Positions 33,335-41,328 of a stretch of 64,000 nucleotides of DNA are shown here, piece by piece. Position numbers and translations under genes: made by a program. The first letter of the stretch is position 1, and each line of letters opens with the position of its first letter. Below the pieces are notes generated by a model. It saw nothing but the letters and a program-made list of their open reading frames with translations. It did no database searches and was not told the DNA's origin. This stretch comes from Chromatiaceae bacterium (lineage in GTDB: Bacteria; Pseudomonadota; Gammaproteobacteria; Chromatiales; Chromatiaceae): assembly GCA_027078745.1 (NCBI GenBank), contig JALWWO010000019.1:124001-188000 (forward strand). Direction: 5' to 3'.

Positions 33335-34498
33335 TTATTGTACGAGATTGACCTTTACTTTCTTTCTGACTGCAGGCGAGGCCACTTCCAACCCAAGATC
33401 GATGATCCTTTGTATAGACCTTCGGCTATAATTCGTGCCCATCCACCAGCCTTTTACAATTTCAACGGAATATTCTCTCGCTAAATCTGGGCGATCCGGA
33501 TAAAGCGCTGCTTTCTTCTGAGCTAAATACCTGCGTTTCTTGCCATGCTTGCGGGCTGCGAACCGCTCTAAAAAGCCAATATCCTCCTTTGCGAGGAATC
33601 GGAATACCGCGATCATCACTTCTCGCGCAGATCCGGCTTCTTGCATGACCTCGCCCAGCTGGAAGCGGAAAGAATCGCCCGCTTTCCTAGAAACCCTTTG
33701 GTTGTGGGGGTGAAGAGCTTGCGTTCGGTGCTCCGATTCAGCCGGTTCCACCCCCTTCGCGATCTCCTCGAGAAACTGACTGCAACGGTCTAAATCCGGT
33801 TTATAGCCACAGCGTTCTTCCACTTTCTCGGCAAGAAGATCTAATAACAGGGAATCCTGTTCCTCCAGCAGGGCGCGCCACGCTTTTGGAAAGGTCGCAT
33901 GAATCTCCCGATCTCGGGATAGGCTCTTGTAATCGGAACGGGCCGCGCTCAGCGCATCCCCTGTGCAAACGCGATCGTAGGCGAGATACCGACGAAACCG
34001 CTTTCCCGCTTCCTCTGCAGTTCTTTCCAATAAGTCCAGTTTGTACACTCGGCGTTCCTCATAGGCGCCCTGTTCTCCCGGGAGATAAAAACTCCATTCT
34101 TGCCCGTCGGTGAGAATGGCCATCGGCACGCCGAGATGAAATGCATAGGCGAAAAGTTGCCGATCGGCGCCCTCCGATGCACCGACCTTTTTCACCTCGA
34201 TGAAGATCACCGGCTTGTTGGCAGGATGACACAAGGCGAAATCGACCCTACGGCCTTCGACGGAAAATTCAGGAAAGACGATCGTTGGATCAAAGACTGG
34301 CCAGCCGAGCGCTTGAAGGGTAGGTAATACAATCCCCTGAGAAACCAAAGCTTCCGAGATAAATACGCCTTTCCTTAATCTGGATTTTACGTGTTCTATG
34401 TGGCGCTCAATCGACATCTGAGTTTCCTTTTCCATCCAGCCCGCCAGCCGGGTGCCTTGTGTCAGATGGGCAAAGTCTACGCCCGACGAATTCGACAT
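33335..34498 (-). CDS. restriction endonuclease-like protein, type I HsdR N-terminal type
   Basis: A protein of up to 387 residues. The N-terminal region (about 55-115) carries a PD-(D/E)XK-like nuclease core: PTLQALGWPVFDPTIVFPEF, RRVDFALC (Asp), then KPVIFIEVKKVG (E-x-K), as in HsdR N-terminal and type I restriction-related proteins. The central part is helical. The C-terminus (YSRRSIQRIIDLGLEVAS) may bind DNA. No helicase motifs or methylase and specificity genes are present, so it is not a full type I system. The start is ATG 34498 (AGG 6 bases away) or ATG 34417 (AAGGAA 7 bases away). The gene is more A+T rich than its neighbours and separates two genes that usually pair, which suggests insertion. 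Confidence 0.65.
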   Translation of the reverse strand: MSNSSGVDFAHLTQGTRLAGWMEKETQMSIERHIEHVKSRLRKGVFISEALVSQGIVLPTLQALGWPVFDPTIVFPEFSVEGRRVDFALCHPANKPVIFIEVKKVGASEGADRQLFAYAFHLGVPMAILTDGQEWSFYLPGEQGAYEERRVYKLDLLERTAEEAGKRFRRYLAYDRVCTGDALSAARSDYKSLSRDREIHATFPKAWRALLEEQDSLLLDLLAEKVEERCGYKPDLDRCSQFLEEIAKGVEPAESEHRTQALHPHNQRVSRKAGDSFRFQLGEVMQEAGSAREVMIAVFRFLAKEDIGFLERFAARKHGKKRRYLAQKKAALYPDRPDLAREYSVEIVKGWWMGTNYSRRSIQRIIDLGLEVASPAVRKKVKVNLVQ

Positions 34499-34559
34499 GA
34501 ACTAACCTAGCACAACTTTTCCCCACTAAAGAAAGGAATTTCGGCAGCATTTCCCGCCC

Positions 34560-35564
34560 CTATCCCCCACAACCGCCGCAGCCTCCGCAGCCGCCACAAC
34601 CCCCATCACCGCCATCGCCACTATCTCCCCCATCATCGATCCACCAGAGGGAAGAGGTAAGCCCTTCGGGAATGCGCACTAATTGTTCCAGATCACTCAG
34701 CATGCCCACCCCATAGGCCGCTAATCCGAATAAGGCCACCTGCTCCAGTCTATTATCCCGTTCTCGGCCGATCTGATCGGCGTATTCCCTCATCCATTGC
34801 TTGCCTCGGGCACTGGGTCGCTCCCGTGCTAATTTACGGAGCAATTGATAGGTCATAAAAGCCATGAGCAATAGGCTCAGGATGAGAAAGCCCACCGGTC
34901 TACCTGCCAGAACGCCCGCGATCAATCGCAGAATACCGATGAGGAATAAGAGACCGAAGGCGAATTGCAACAGCTTTTTTGCAAACACCTGTTGATTGGG
35001 TTTCTCCAACAGTCCATGCCGAAACAATCGCATCTGCAAGCGATCCAGATCGCCCCCGAGGACCTCGGTTTTCATCTGATGCCGGAATTGGGCGGGGTTT
35101 TTGATGGGATGAACCGCTTGCAAGGCATTGTAGAGACGGCGTTCCAGTTTGGGCCGATCCCGGGCGGGCCGATCCTCCCGAATCAGGGTTCGTTCCACCC
35201 CGTTCACCCGCAGGGCGCCTTGATCCACCAAGCTGGCTAAGGCAGTGTCCAGCACCCGATCAGGACCGCCGGCGAGATAGGCGAGGGCATAGGGATCTTT
35301 GGGAACGCTGCGGACAGATCGCTGCCGGGAGCTGCCGTCCAACCAGCGCGCCCCCAGGGCACCGGCGGCCAGCAGGCCCCACAGGGTCCAGTACCAGCCC
35401 AGAAAGGCTGCCGCATTGAGGGCTAGGGGATTGCCCCCCACCTCCGCTAGGGTGTCGGGCCGGTCATCCGCTGCCTGTAGGGGAGCGTTCAGCAGACACA
35501 GCAGCACGAGGGAACCGAGTGGGGCGCAGCCCAGCTGCCCTATTTTCTGGGTGGTTTTTCCCAT
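34560..35564 (-). CDS. TIGR04222-type membrane protein with Gly-Cys tail
   Basis: A protein of 334 residues. It has a signal peptide (LGSLVLLCLLNAPLQA), a first membrane segment at about 52-70 (AAFLGWYWTLWGLLAAGALG) and a conserved cytosolic block YALAYLAGGPDRVLDTALAS with LVDQGALRV. Two further segments follow at about 200-235 (FAFGLLFLIGILRLIAG; VGFLILSLLLMAFMTYQLL). The extreme C-terminus is a Gly/Cys repeat with four Cys in GGC triplets after an Asp-rich stretch. This matches the TIGR04222 family, of unknown role, whose members often end in such a tail; the tail could bind metal or be modified. It diverges from ccmA with 34 bases between start codons. Confidence 0.7.
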   Translation of the reverse strand: MGKTTQKIGQLGCAPLGSLVLLCLLNAPLQAADDRPDTLAEVGGNPLALNAAAFLGWYWTLWGLLAAGALGARWLDGSSRQRSVRSVPKDPYALAYLAGGPDRVLDTALASLVDQGALRVNGVERTLIREDRPARDRPKLERRLYNALQAVHPIKNPAQFRHQMKTEVLGGDLDRLQMRLFRHGLLEKPNQQVFAKKLLQFAFGLLFLIGILRLIAGVLAGRPVGFLILSLLLMAFMTYQLLRKLARERPSARGKQWMREYADQIGRERDNRLEQVALFGLAAYGVGMLSDLEQLVRIPEGLTSSLWWIDDGGDSGDGGDGGCGGCGGCGGCGG

Positions 35565-35598
35565 GGTAATATGCCTTTCTTTTCAGGGCGCTAGCGAT

Positions 35599-36216
35599 AT
35601 GCTGGAAGTCAAGCACCTGAGTTGCCGCAGGGGCGACCGCCGCTTGTTCTCGGATCTTTCCTTTCAACTGCCATCCGGCACCTTGCTTCATGTGCAGGGG
35701 GCGAACGGCAGCGGCAAGACCACCTTGTTGCGGGCGCTCTGCGGGCTCTTGCAGCCGGAATCCGGGGAAATCCTGTGGCAAGGTGAGAACATCCGCCACC
35801 TCAAGGAAGATTTTCACCGAGATGCTTTGTATTTCGGTCATCTCAACGGCATCAAGGGCGATCTCACAGGCCTCGAAAACCTGCGGATCGCGGCGACCTT
35901 GGCCGGAGAACGGCCACCGGAAGCGGTCCTCTGGGAAGTCCTGGAACAGATGGGTCTGCTGGGCTTCGAGGATCTGCCCACTCGGATGCTCTCCCAAGGC
36001 CAGAAGAAGCGGGTTGCGCTGGCGCGGCTGCTGCTCAGCAAAGCGCCCCTCTGGATCTTAGATGAGCCCTTCACCGCATTGGACGTAGCCGCCGTGGAAC
36101 AACTTCAGCAGCGCATCGCCCATCAGATCGTTCGAGGGGGCCTGGTGATCCTCACCACCCATCAGGAAGTGCCCTTGACCGCCGGACAAATTCAACGCCT
36201 GAACCTCGGATCATAA
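35599..36216 (+). CDS. ccmA: haem exporter ATP-binding protein CcmA
   Basis: A protein of 205 residues, the ATPase of the CcmAB(CD) complex that releases holo-CcmE during System I cytochrome c maturation. Walker A (VQGANGSGKTTLLRAL), signature (LSQGQKKRVALAR) and Walker B (LWILDEPFTALD) are intact, and the switch His is in LTTHQEVPL. The ATG at 35599 begins MLEVKHLSCRRG; the frame is open upstream but that part overlaps the divergent TIGR04222 gene. It is first of the ccmABCDEFGHI run, with ccmB starting 3 bases after its stop. Confidence 0.95.
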   Translation: MLEVKHLSCRRGDRRLFSDLSFQLPSGTLLHVQGANGSGKTTLLRALCGLLQPESGEILWQGENIRHLKEDFHRDALYFGHLNGIKGDLTGLENLRIAATLAGERPPEAVLWEVLEQMGLLGFEDLPTRMLSQGQKKRVALARLLLSKAPLWILDEPFTALDVAAVEQLQQRIAHQIVRGGLVILTTHQEVPLTAGQIQRLNLGS

Positions 36217-36219
36217 CGC

Positions 36220-36891
36220 ATGTGGCCGGTCTTTCTCTGTATCTTGGGGCGGGATATTCGCCTCGCCTTGCGGCGGCGCACGGACGTGCTCACCACCCTG
36301 TTCTTCTTCCTCATCGTGGTCAGCCTGTTTCCCCTGGGGGTGGGCACGGAGCAACAAACCCTCCGCTTGCTGGGGCCCGGGGTGGTCTGGGTCGCCGCGC
36401 TCCTCGCGTCCATGCTGGCCCTGGAACGCCTGTTCGCGGCGGATTATGCAGACGGCACCTTAGAACAGATGCTCCTGACGCCCCAGCCCCTGTTTCTGGT
36501 GGTCTTGGCCAAGGTCGCCGCTCATTGGGTGCTCACTGGACTGCCCTTAGTCCTCATCGCGCCCCTAGTGGGTTTGCAATACCATCTCTCGGAGACGGCG
36601 CAGTTTGTCATGGTGCTTTCCCTGCTCCTGGGCACGCCGGTCTTGAGCCTGATCGGTGCCATCGGTGCCGCCCTGACCCTAGGCTTGCGGGGCGGGGGCA
36701 TCCTGCTGTCCCTCCTGATTCTGCCCCTGTATATTCCCGTCCTCGTCTACGGGGCCGGCGCGGTGAGCGTGAGCGATCTGGGTTTTTCCCACACCCAACC
36801 CTATTTCTCCCTGCTGGGTGCCTTTTTTCTCCTGGCCCTGTTCCTCTCTCCTCTGGCCGCAGCGGCAGCCTTGCGGATCTCTACGGAATAG
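36220..36891 (+). CDS. ccmB: haem exporter permease CcmB
   Basis: A protein of 223 residues with six hydrophobic segments (TTLFFFLIVVSLFPLGVG; VVWVAALLASMLALERLF; VLTGLPLVLIAPLVGL; FVMVLSLLLGTPVLSLIG; GILLSLLILPLYIPVLVYG; FFLLALFLSPLAAAAAL). The N-terminal LGRDIRLALRRRTDVLTT and FAADYADGTLEQMLL are CcmB signatures. It is the membrane half-transporter of CcmA. The 66-base gap before ccmC is the longest in this operon. Confidence 0.95.
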   Translation: MWPVFLCILGRDIRLALRRRTDVLTTLFFFLIVVSLFPLGVGTEQQTLRLLGPGVVWVAALLASMLALERLFAADYADGTLEQMLLTPQPLFLVVLAKVAAHWVLTGLPLVLIAPLVGLQYHLSETAQFVMVLSLLLGTPVLSLIGAIGAALTLGLRGGGILLSLLILPLYIPVLVYGAGAVSVSDLGFSHTQPYFSLLGAFFLLALFLSPLAAAAALRISTE

Positions 36892-36957
36892 CCCTGGATT
36901 CGGTGCGATCTGGTACCCTTAGCACCCCACTGCTGAATCGCCGAGTACCCTGATTCT

Positions 36958-37704
36958 ATGAAGCTCTTTCGATTCTCCTCCCCGGCTACCTTTTATCCCC
37001 TGGCAGGACGGCTGATCCCTTGGTTCTGGGGGCTGGCCCTTTTGCTGATCGCGCTGGGCTTGTACTGGAGTTTCTTTGAAACGCCGGATCAGTTGGGGGG
37101 CACCAATCCCCAGAAGGCCTATTACCGCATCATCTTCATCCATGTGCCTGCAGCCTGGATGTCCATGTGGCTCTATCTGGTGCTGGTGTTCTGGTCAGCG
37201 GTGGGTTTGATCTTTAACACCCGCCTTTCCTTCATGATGGCCCATGCCACCGCTCCTACCGGCGCGATCTTCACCCTCATCGCCCTGTTGACCGGTTCTT
37301 TCTGGGGTCGGCCGAGCTGGGGCACCTGGTGGGATTGGGATCCTCGCTTGACTTCGGAACTGGTGTTGTTCTTCCTCTATGTGGGCTATGGTGCCCTGCA
37401 TGCCGCCATCGATGAACCGAGAAGGGGAGATCGGGCTTGTGCCCTGCTGGCCATCGTGGGTTTGGTCATGGTGCCCATCATCTTCTGGTCCATCAATTGC
37501 CCCGATCCCAATCAGTGCGCCGCCCTGCATCAGCGCTCTTCCTTGGATCGGATCGAGGAAAACATTCTGTTCGCCATGTTGACCATGACCCTGGGCTTCT
37601 GGATGTATTCCTTCGCCACCATCTTCATGCGGGTCCGTTCCCTGATCCTTCTCCGAGAAGCGGAATCCACCTGGGTGCGGGAAATGCTGGAGCGAATGAA
37701 ATGA
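36958..37704 (+). CDS. ccmC: haem handling protein CcmC
   Basis: A protein of 248 residues with six membrane helices and the periplasmic tryptophan-rich haem-binding motif WGTWWDWDPRLTSELVLFFL (about 120-139). Flanking histidines are in FIHVPAAWMSM and MMAHATAPTG. It places haem on CcmE together with CcmD. No good ribosome binding site is visible at the ATG. The stop overlaps the start of ccmD (ATGA). Confidence 0.95.
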   Translation: MKLFRFSSPATFYPLAGRLIPWFWGLALLLIALGLYWSFFETPDQLGGTNPQKAYYRIIFIHVPAAWMSMWLYLVLVFWSAVGLIFNTRLSFMMAHATAPTGAIFTLIALLTGSFWGRPSWGTWWDWDPRLTSELVLFFLYVGYGALHAAIDEPRRGDRACALLAIVGLVMVPIIFWSINCPDPNQCAALHQRSSLDRIEENILFAMLTMTLGFWMYSFATIFMRVRSLILLREAESTWVREMLERMK

Positions 37705-37871
37705 GCGCGTTTTTTTCCCAAGGCGGTTATGCCTTCTATGTATGGACTGCCTACGGCCTGACCTGCTTGCTCCTGTGCGCGGAGGTCATTCAGCTGCGGC
37801 ATCAGCATCGAACTATTTTGGCGCGCTTGCGTCGATGGATGCGAATGAACCTTCGAGGAAAAGATCAGTGA
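37701..37871 (+). CDS. ccmD: haem exporter protein CcmD
   Basis: A protein of 56 residues with one membrane helix (YAFYVWTAYGLTCLLLCAEV) followed by a basic, Arg-rich tail, the standard CcmD layout. It stabilises the CcmABC complex and helps release holo-CcmE. The ATG overlaps the ccmC stop and its TGA overlaps the GTG of ccmE. Confidence 0.9.
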   Translation: MSAFFSQGGYAFYVWTAYGLTCLLLCAEVIQLRHQHRTILARLRRWMRMNLRGKDQ

Positions 37872-38332
37872 AAGCCAGACAGAAACGCTTGTTGTTCGTC
37901 GCCTTCGGTATCCTGGGGGTCGGAGTCGCCGCTCTCTTAGCCATCAATGCCCTGCGCAGCAATATCGCTTATTTCTTCAGCCCCTCCCAGGTCGTCGCCC
38001 AGGAAGCGCCGGCCAATGCGGTCTATCGCCTGGGGGGCCTGGTGGTGAAGGACAGTTTGCAACGCCAGCCGGATGGCCTCACTGTTACCTTCGATGTGAC
38101 CGACCAGGTGGAAACTGTGCGGGTGCGCTACACAGGCATTTTGCCGGATCTCTTCGGCGAGGGGCAGGGAGTGGTGACCAAGGGCCGCATGGGGCCCGAT
38201 GGGGTCTTTGTGGCGGAAGAGGTCTTGGCCAAGCATGATGAGGCCTACATGCCGCCGGAAGTGGCGGACAGCCTCAAGACCGCCCACGCGAAAGGCGTTT
38301 CCCAAGCGGCCGAGGGAGCAAAACAGCCATGA
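37868..38332 (+). CDS. ccmE: cytochrome c maturation haem chaperone CcmE
   Basis: A protein of 154 residues. It has an N-terminal membrane anchor (LLFVAFGILGVGVAALLAI) and a periplasmic OB-fold domain (YRLGGLVVKDSL; VRVRYTGILPDLFGEGQGVV). The haem-binding His is in LAKHDEAYMPPEV (about 122). The GTG start at 37868 overlaps the ccmD stop and follows GAGG at about 9 bases; ATG 37835 in the same frame has no ribosome site. The stop overlaps ccmF (ATGA). Confidence 0.95.
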   Translation: MKARQKRLLFVAFGILGVGVAALLAINALRSNIAYFFSPSQVVAQEAPANAVYRLGGLVVKDSLQRQPDGLTVTFDVTDQVETVRVRYTGILPDLFGEGQGVVTKGRMGPDGVFVAEEVLAKHDEAYMPPEVADSLKTAHAKGVSQAAEGAKQP

Positions 38333-40299
38333 TCCCAGAACTCGGCCATTTTTCCCTGGTGCTAGCCCTGGCCCTGGCCCTGATCCAAGCGACTGTGCCC
38401 CTCATCGGATCCTTTATCCAGCGGGTCCCCTGGATGCGCCAAGCCCGCGCCCTGGCTTGGGGGCAATTGCTCTTCAGTCTCATCGCTATGGGCTGTCTGC
38501 TCCAGGCCTTTCTGACCGATGATTTTTCCGTGGTCTATGTGGCCACCAATTCCAATTCCCTGCTGCCCGAGATTTACAAAGTGTCCGCCCTCTGGGGGGC
38601 CCATGAAGGTTCCCTGCTGCTCTGGGCAACCCTGCTGGCGGCCTGGGGGGCGGCGGTGGCCACCTTCAGCCGCAATCTGCCCCTGCCCGTGGTGGCGCGG
38701 GTGCTGTCGGTCATGGGCATGGTGGGCATCGGCTTTTTGCTGTTCATGCTGCTGACCTCGAACCCTTTTGAGCGCATCTTTCCCATGCCTCGGGAAGGGC
38801 GGGATCTGAACCCCCTGCTCCAGGATCCAGGCCTAGCCCTGCATCCGCCCATGCTGTACATGGGCTATGTGGGCTTTTCCGTGGCCTTCGCCTTTGCCAT
38901 CGCCGCCCTCATCGGGGGCAAGCTGGATGCGGCCTGGGCCCGTTGGTCTCGACCCTGGACCACCGTAGCTTGGATCTTTCTGACCCTGGGCATCGTGCTG
39001 GGCAGCTGGTGGGCCTATTACGAACTGGGCTGGGGGGGCTGGTGGTTCTGGGATCCGGTGGAAAACGCTTCCTTCATGCCCTGGCTGGCGGGCACTGCTC
39101 TCGTGCATTCCCTAGCAGTCACGGAAAAGCGGGGTGCTTTTAAGAGCTGGACGGTGCTCTTGGCCCTGTTCGCTTTCTCCCTGAGCCTGTTGGGTACTTT
39201 CTTAGTGCGCTCCGGCGTGCTCACTTCCGTCCACGCCTTCGCCACCGATCCCGCCCGAGGCACGTTTATTTTGGTCTTCCTCTGCGTGGTCATCGGGGGC
39301 TCCCTGGCCCTTTACGCTTGGCGAGCGCCGGCGGTTTCCGGTGGGGGACGCTTCGAATTGCTCTCCCGAGAGAGCGTTTTGCTCGCCAACAATCTGCTGC
39401 TCAGCCTGTTCACTGCCTTGGTGCTCTTCGGCACATTAGCCCCCCTGATCTATGAGGCCATGGGCTGGGGAAAGATCTCCGTGGGCTTCCCTTGGTTCAA
39501 CACCATGTTTGTGGCCACCATGCCCTTCTTAGCCTTCCTGCTGGGCGTCGGCCCCTTGACCCGATGGAAGCAGGACGAGGGGGAACGCCTGGTCAAGTTG
39601 CTCTGGCCTGCCTTTCTCGGAGCCAGCATCGCAGCGGTTTTCGGTGGAATCTTCACCCCCCTGGAGAGCGAGCATTGGTTCCTCATCCCTTTGGGCTTGG
39701 GCCTGGCTGTCTGGATTTTGATCGCCCATATGCTAGCCATCTGGGATCGCCTCAAGCATAAGTCCGGTCTGGGCGCCCTGTTCCGCGATTTTGCCGGCGG
39801 CGGGCGCAGCTTCTACGGCATGGTGATCGCCCATCTGGGGGTGGCTGTCTTCATCGTGGGGGTTACGCTGGTCTCCCATTTCGGGATCGAACGGGATGTG
39901 CGCATGTCCCCCGGCGATGTGCAGGAGGAATCCGGCTATCAATTCCACTTCCTGGGAGTGGAGAATCACCGAGGGCCGAACTATATGGCCGCGCGCGGTC
40001 ATTTTCAGGTGACCCGAGATGGGGAACTGGTGGCGGAGCTCTGGCCGGAGAAGCGCAGTTACTTCACCTCTGCCAAGCCTATGACGGAAGCCGCTATCGA
40101 CTGGGGTTTTCTTCGAGATCTCTATGTTTCCCTGGGGGAACCCGTGGGGGATGGGGATTGGGCGGTGCGCCTCTACTACAAACCCTTCGTGCGCTGGATC
40201 TGGCTTGGCGGCTTGCTCATGGCTTTGGGCGGCTTGATCACCCTGACGGATCGGCGCTATCGCGTGCTGGCAAAATCGGCGGGAAAGCGGACTACCTGA
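38329..40299 (+). CDS. ccmF: haem lyase subunit CcmF
   Basis: A protein of 656 residues with about 14-15 membrane helices. It is the core of the CcmFGHI haem ligase that joins haem to apocytochrome CxxCH motifs. The haem-handling WWD region reads GWGGWWFWDPVENASFMPWL (about 233-252). Other CcmF blocks are LLPEIYKVSALWGAHEGSLL, NPLLQDPGLALHPPMLYMGY, EKRGAFKSWTVLLALFAFSL and TFLVRSGVLTSVHAFATDP. The ATG overlaps the ccmE stop. ccmG begins one base after its stop. Confidence 0.96.
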   Translation: MIPELGHFSLVLALALALIQATVPLIGSFIQRVPWMRQARALAWGQLLFSLIAMGCLLQAFLTDDFSVVYVATNSNSLLPEIYKVSALWGAHEGSLLLWATLLAAWGAAVATFSRNLPLPVVARVLSVMGMVGIGFLLFMLLTSNPFERIFPMPREGRDLNPLLQDPGLALHPPMLYMGYVGFSVAFAFAIAALIGGKLDAAWARWSRPWTTVAWIFLTLGIVLGSWWAYYELGWGGWWFWDPVENASFMPWLAGTALVHSLAVTEKRGAFKSWTVLLALFAFSLSLLGTFLVRSGVLTSVHAFATDPARGTFILVFLCVVIGGSLALYAWRAPAVSGGGRFELLSRESVLLANNLLLSLFTALVLFGTLAPLIYEAMGWGKISVGFPWFNTMFVATMPFLAFLLGVGPLTRWKQDEGERLVKLLWPAFLGASIAAVFGGIFTPLESEHWFLIPLGLGLAVWILIAHMLAIWDRLKHKSGLGALFRDFAGGGRSFYGMVIAHLGVAVFIVGVTLVSHFGIERDVRMSPGDVQEESGYQFHFLGVENHRGPNYMAARGHFQVTRDGELVAELWPEKRSYFTSAKPMTEAAIDWGFLRDLYVSLGEPVGDGDWAVRLYYKPFVRWIWLGGLLMALGGLITLTDRRYRVLAKSAGKRTT

Positions 40300-40300
40300 G

Positions 40301-40855
40301 ATGAAAACCTCCCTGAGATTCCTCTTACCCCTGGGGCTATTTATCGGGCTCGCCGCCCTGCTGTTCTACGGCCTGAAGCTGGATCCCCGCAAGGTGCCCT
40401 CTCCCTTGGTGGGCAAACCCGTGCCCCAGTTCGTGCTGCCTACCTTGGAAGATCCCGACCGCACCGTTTCCGATGCAGATCTTCGGGGCAAGGTCTCTTT
40501 GGTGAACGTTTGGGCCTCCTGGTGTGTGTCCTGCCGCGCGGAACATGCCCAGCTCATGCGGCTGTCCCGCACCCTGAAAGAGGTGCAGATCTTCGGCTTG
40601 AACTGGAAGGATCGGGCGGAAGATGCCCTGCGGATGCTCCGCTTGTCGGGCAATCCCTATGTGGTCAATGCCTATGATCCGGAAAATCAGGTGGGCATCG
40701 ATTGGGGGGTGTACGGCGCGCCGGAAACTTTCCTAGTAGATCAGCGGGGCATCATCTGCTACAAGCAGATCGGGCCCATCGGGCCGGACACCTGGGAACA
40801 GGAACTCGCCCCCTGGATCGATCTGAAGACAAGAACTTGCCGGGAACCAAACTGA
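40301..40855 (+). CDS. ccmG: periplasmic thiol:disulfide oxidoreductase CcmG/DsbE
   Basis: A protein of 184 residues. An N-terminal anchor (LLPLGLFIGLAALLFYGL) precedes a thioredoxin-fold domain with the redox motif WASWCVSCRAEH (about 70-81). The CcmG-specific NVWASWC and GVYGAPETFLVD (cis-Pro loop) are present. It keeps apocytochrome or CcmH cysteines reduced before haem ligation. Its TGA overlaps the ATG of ccmH by one base (TGATG). Confidence 0.95.
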   Translation: MKTSLRFLLPLGLFIGLAALLFYGLKLDPRKVPSPLVGKPVPQFVLPTLEDPDRTVSDADLRGKVSLVNVWASWCVSCRAEHAQLMRLSRTLKEVQIFGLNWKDRAEDALRMLRLSGNPYVVNAYDPENQVGIDWGVYGAPETFLVDQRGIICYKQIGPIGPDTWEQELAPWIDLKTRTCREPN

Positions 40856-41328
40856 TGCGCTTATACCTGTTGGGACTGCTCGCCCTGTTCTCTTCCGTCA
40901 CGGCTGCCTACACCCTGGAGCAATTCCAGTTCGACGACCCTAAGCAGACCCTGCAGTTCCAAAAGCTCATCGAGGAATTGCGCTGCCTGGTCTGCCAGAA
41001 CGAATCCTTAGCGAGTTCCCAAGCGGATCTGGCGCAGGATCTCCGCGCAGAAGTCTACGAGATGATGCAATCGGGAAAATCTCGGGAGGAGATCGTGGAT
41101 TTCCTGGTGGCCCGCTACGGGGACTTCGTGCTCTATGATCCCCCCCTGAAGCCCGCTACTTATCCCCTGTGGTTCGGTCCCTTGCTCCTGGGGATTCTCG
41201 GATTGCTGATCTGGGTGCGGGTGATCCGTAGCAAGAAAAGGGCGGCGGATCGGGAGCTTTCGGAAGCGGAAAGGCAGCGGTTGCAAGAATTGCTCCAGGA
41301 TGCAGACGGGGATGGGAAGCAAGCATGA
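40855..41328 (+). CDS. ccmH: cytochrome c maturation protein CcmH
   Basis: A protein of 157 residues with a signal peptide (YLLGLLALFSSVTA) and the conserved redox motif LRCLVCQNESLASSQADLA (about 42). One C-terminal membrane helix (WFGPLLLGILGLLIWVRVI) is followed by a charged tail. Unlike E. coli, where CcmH is fused to the TPR domain, that part is the separate ccmI gene, which overlaps by ATGA. Confidence 0.95.
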   Translation: MRLYLLGLLALFSSVTAAYTLEQFQFDDPKQTLQFQKLIEELRCLVCQNESLASSQADLAQDLRAEVYEMMQSGKSREEIVDFLVARYGDFVLYDPPLKPATYPLWFGPLLLGILGLLIWVRVIRSKKRAADRELSEAERQRLQELLQDADGDGKQA

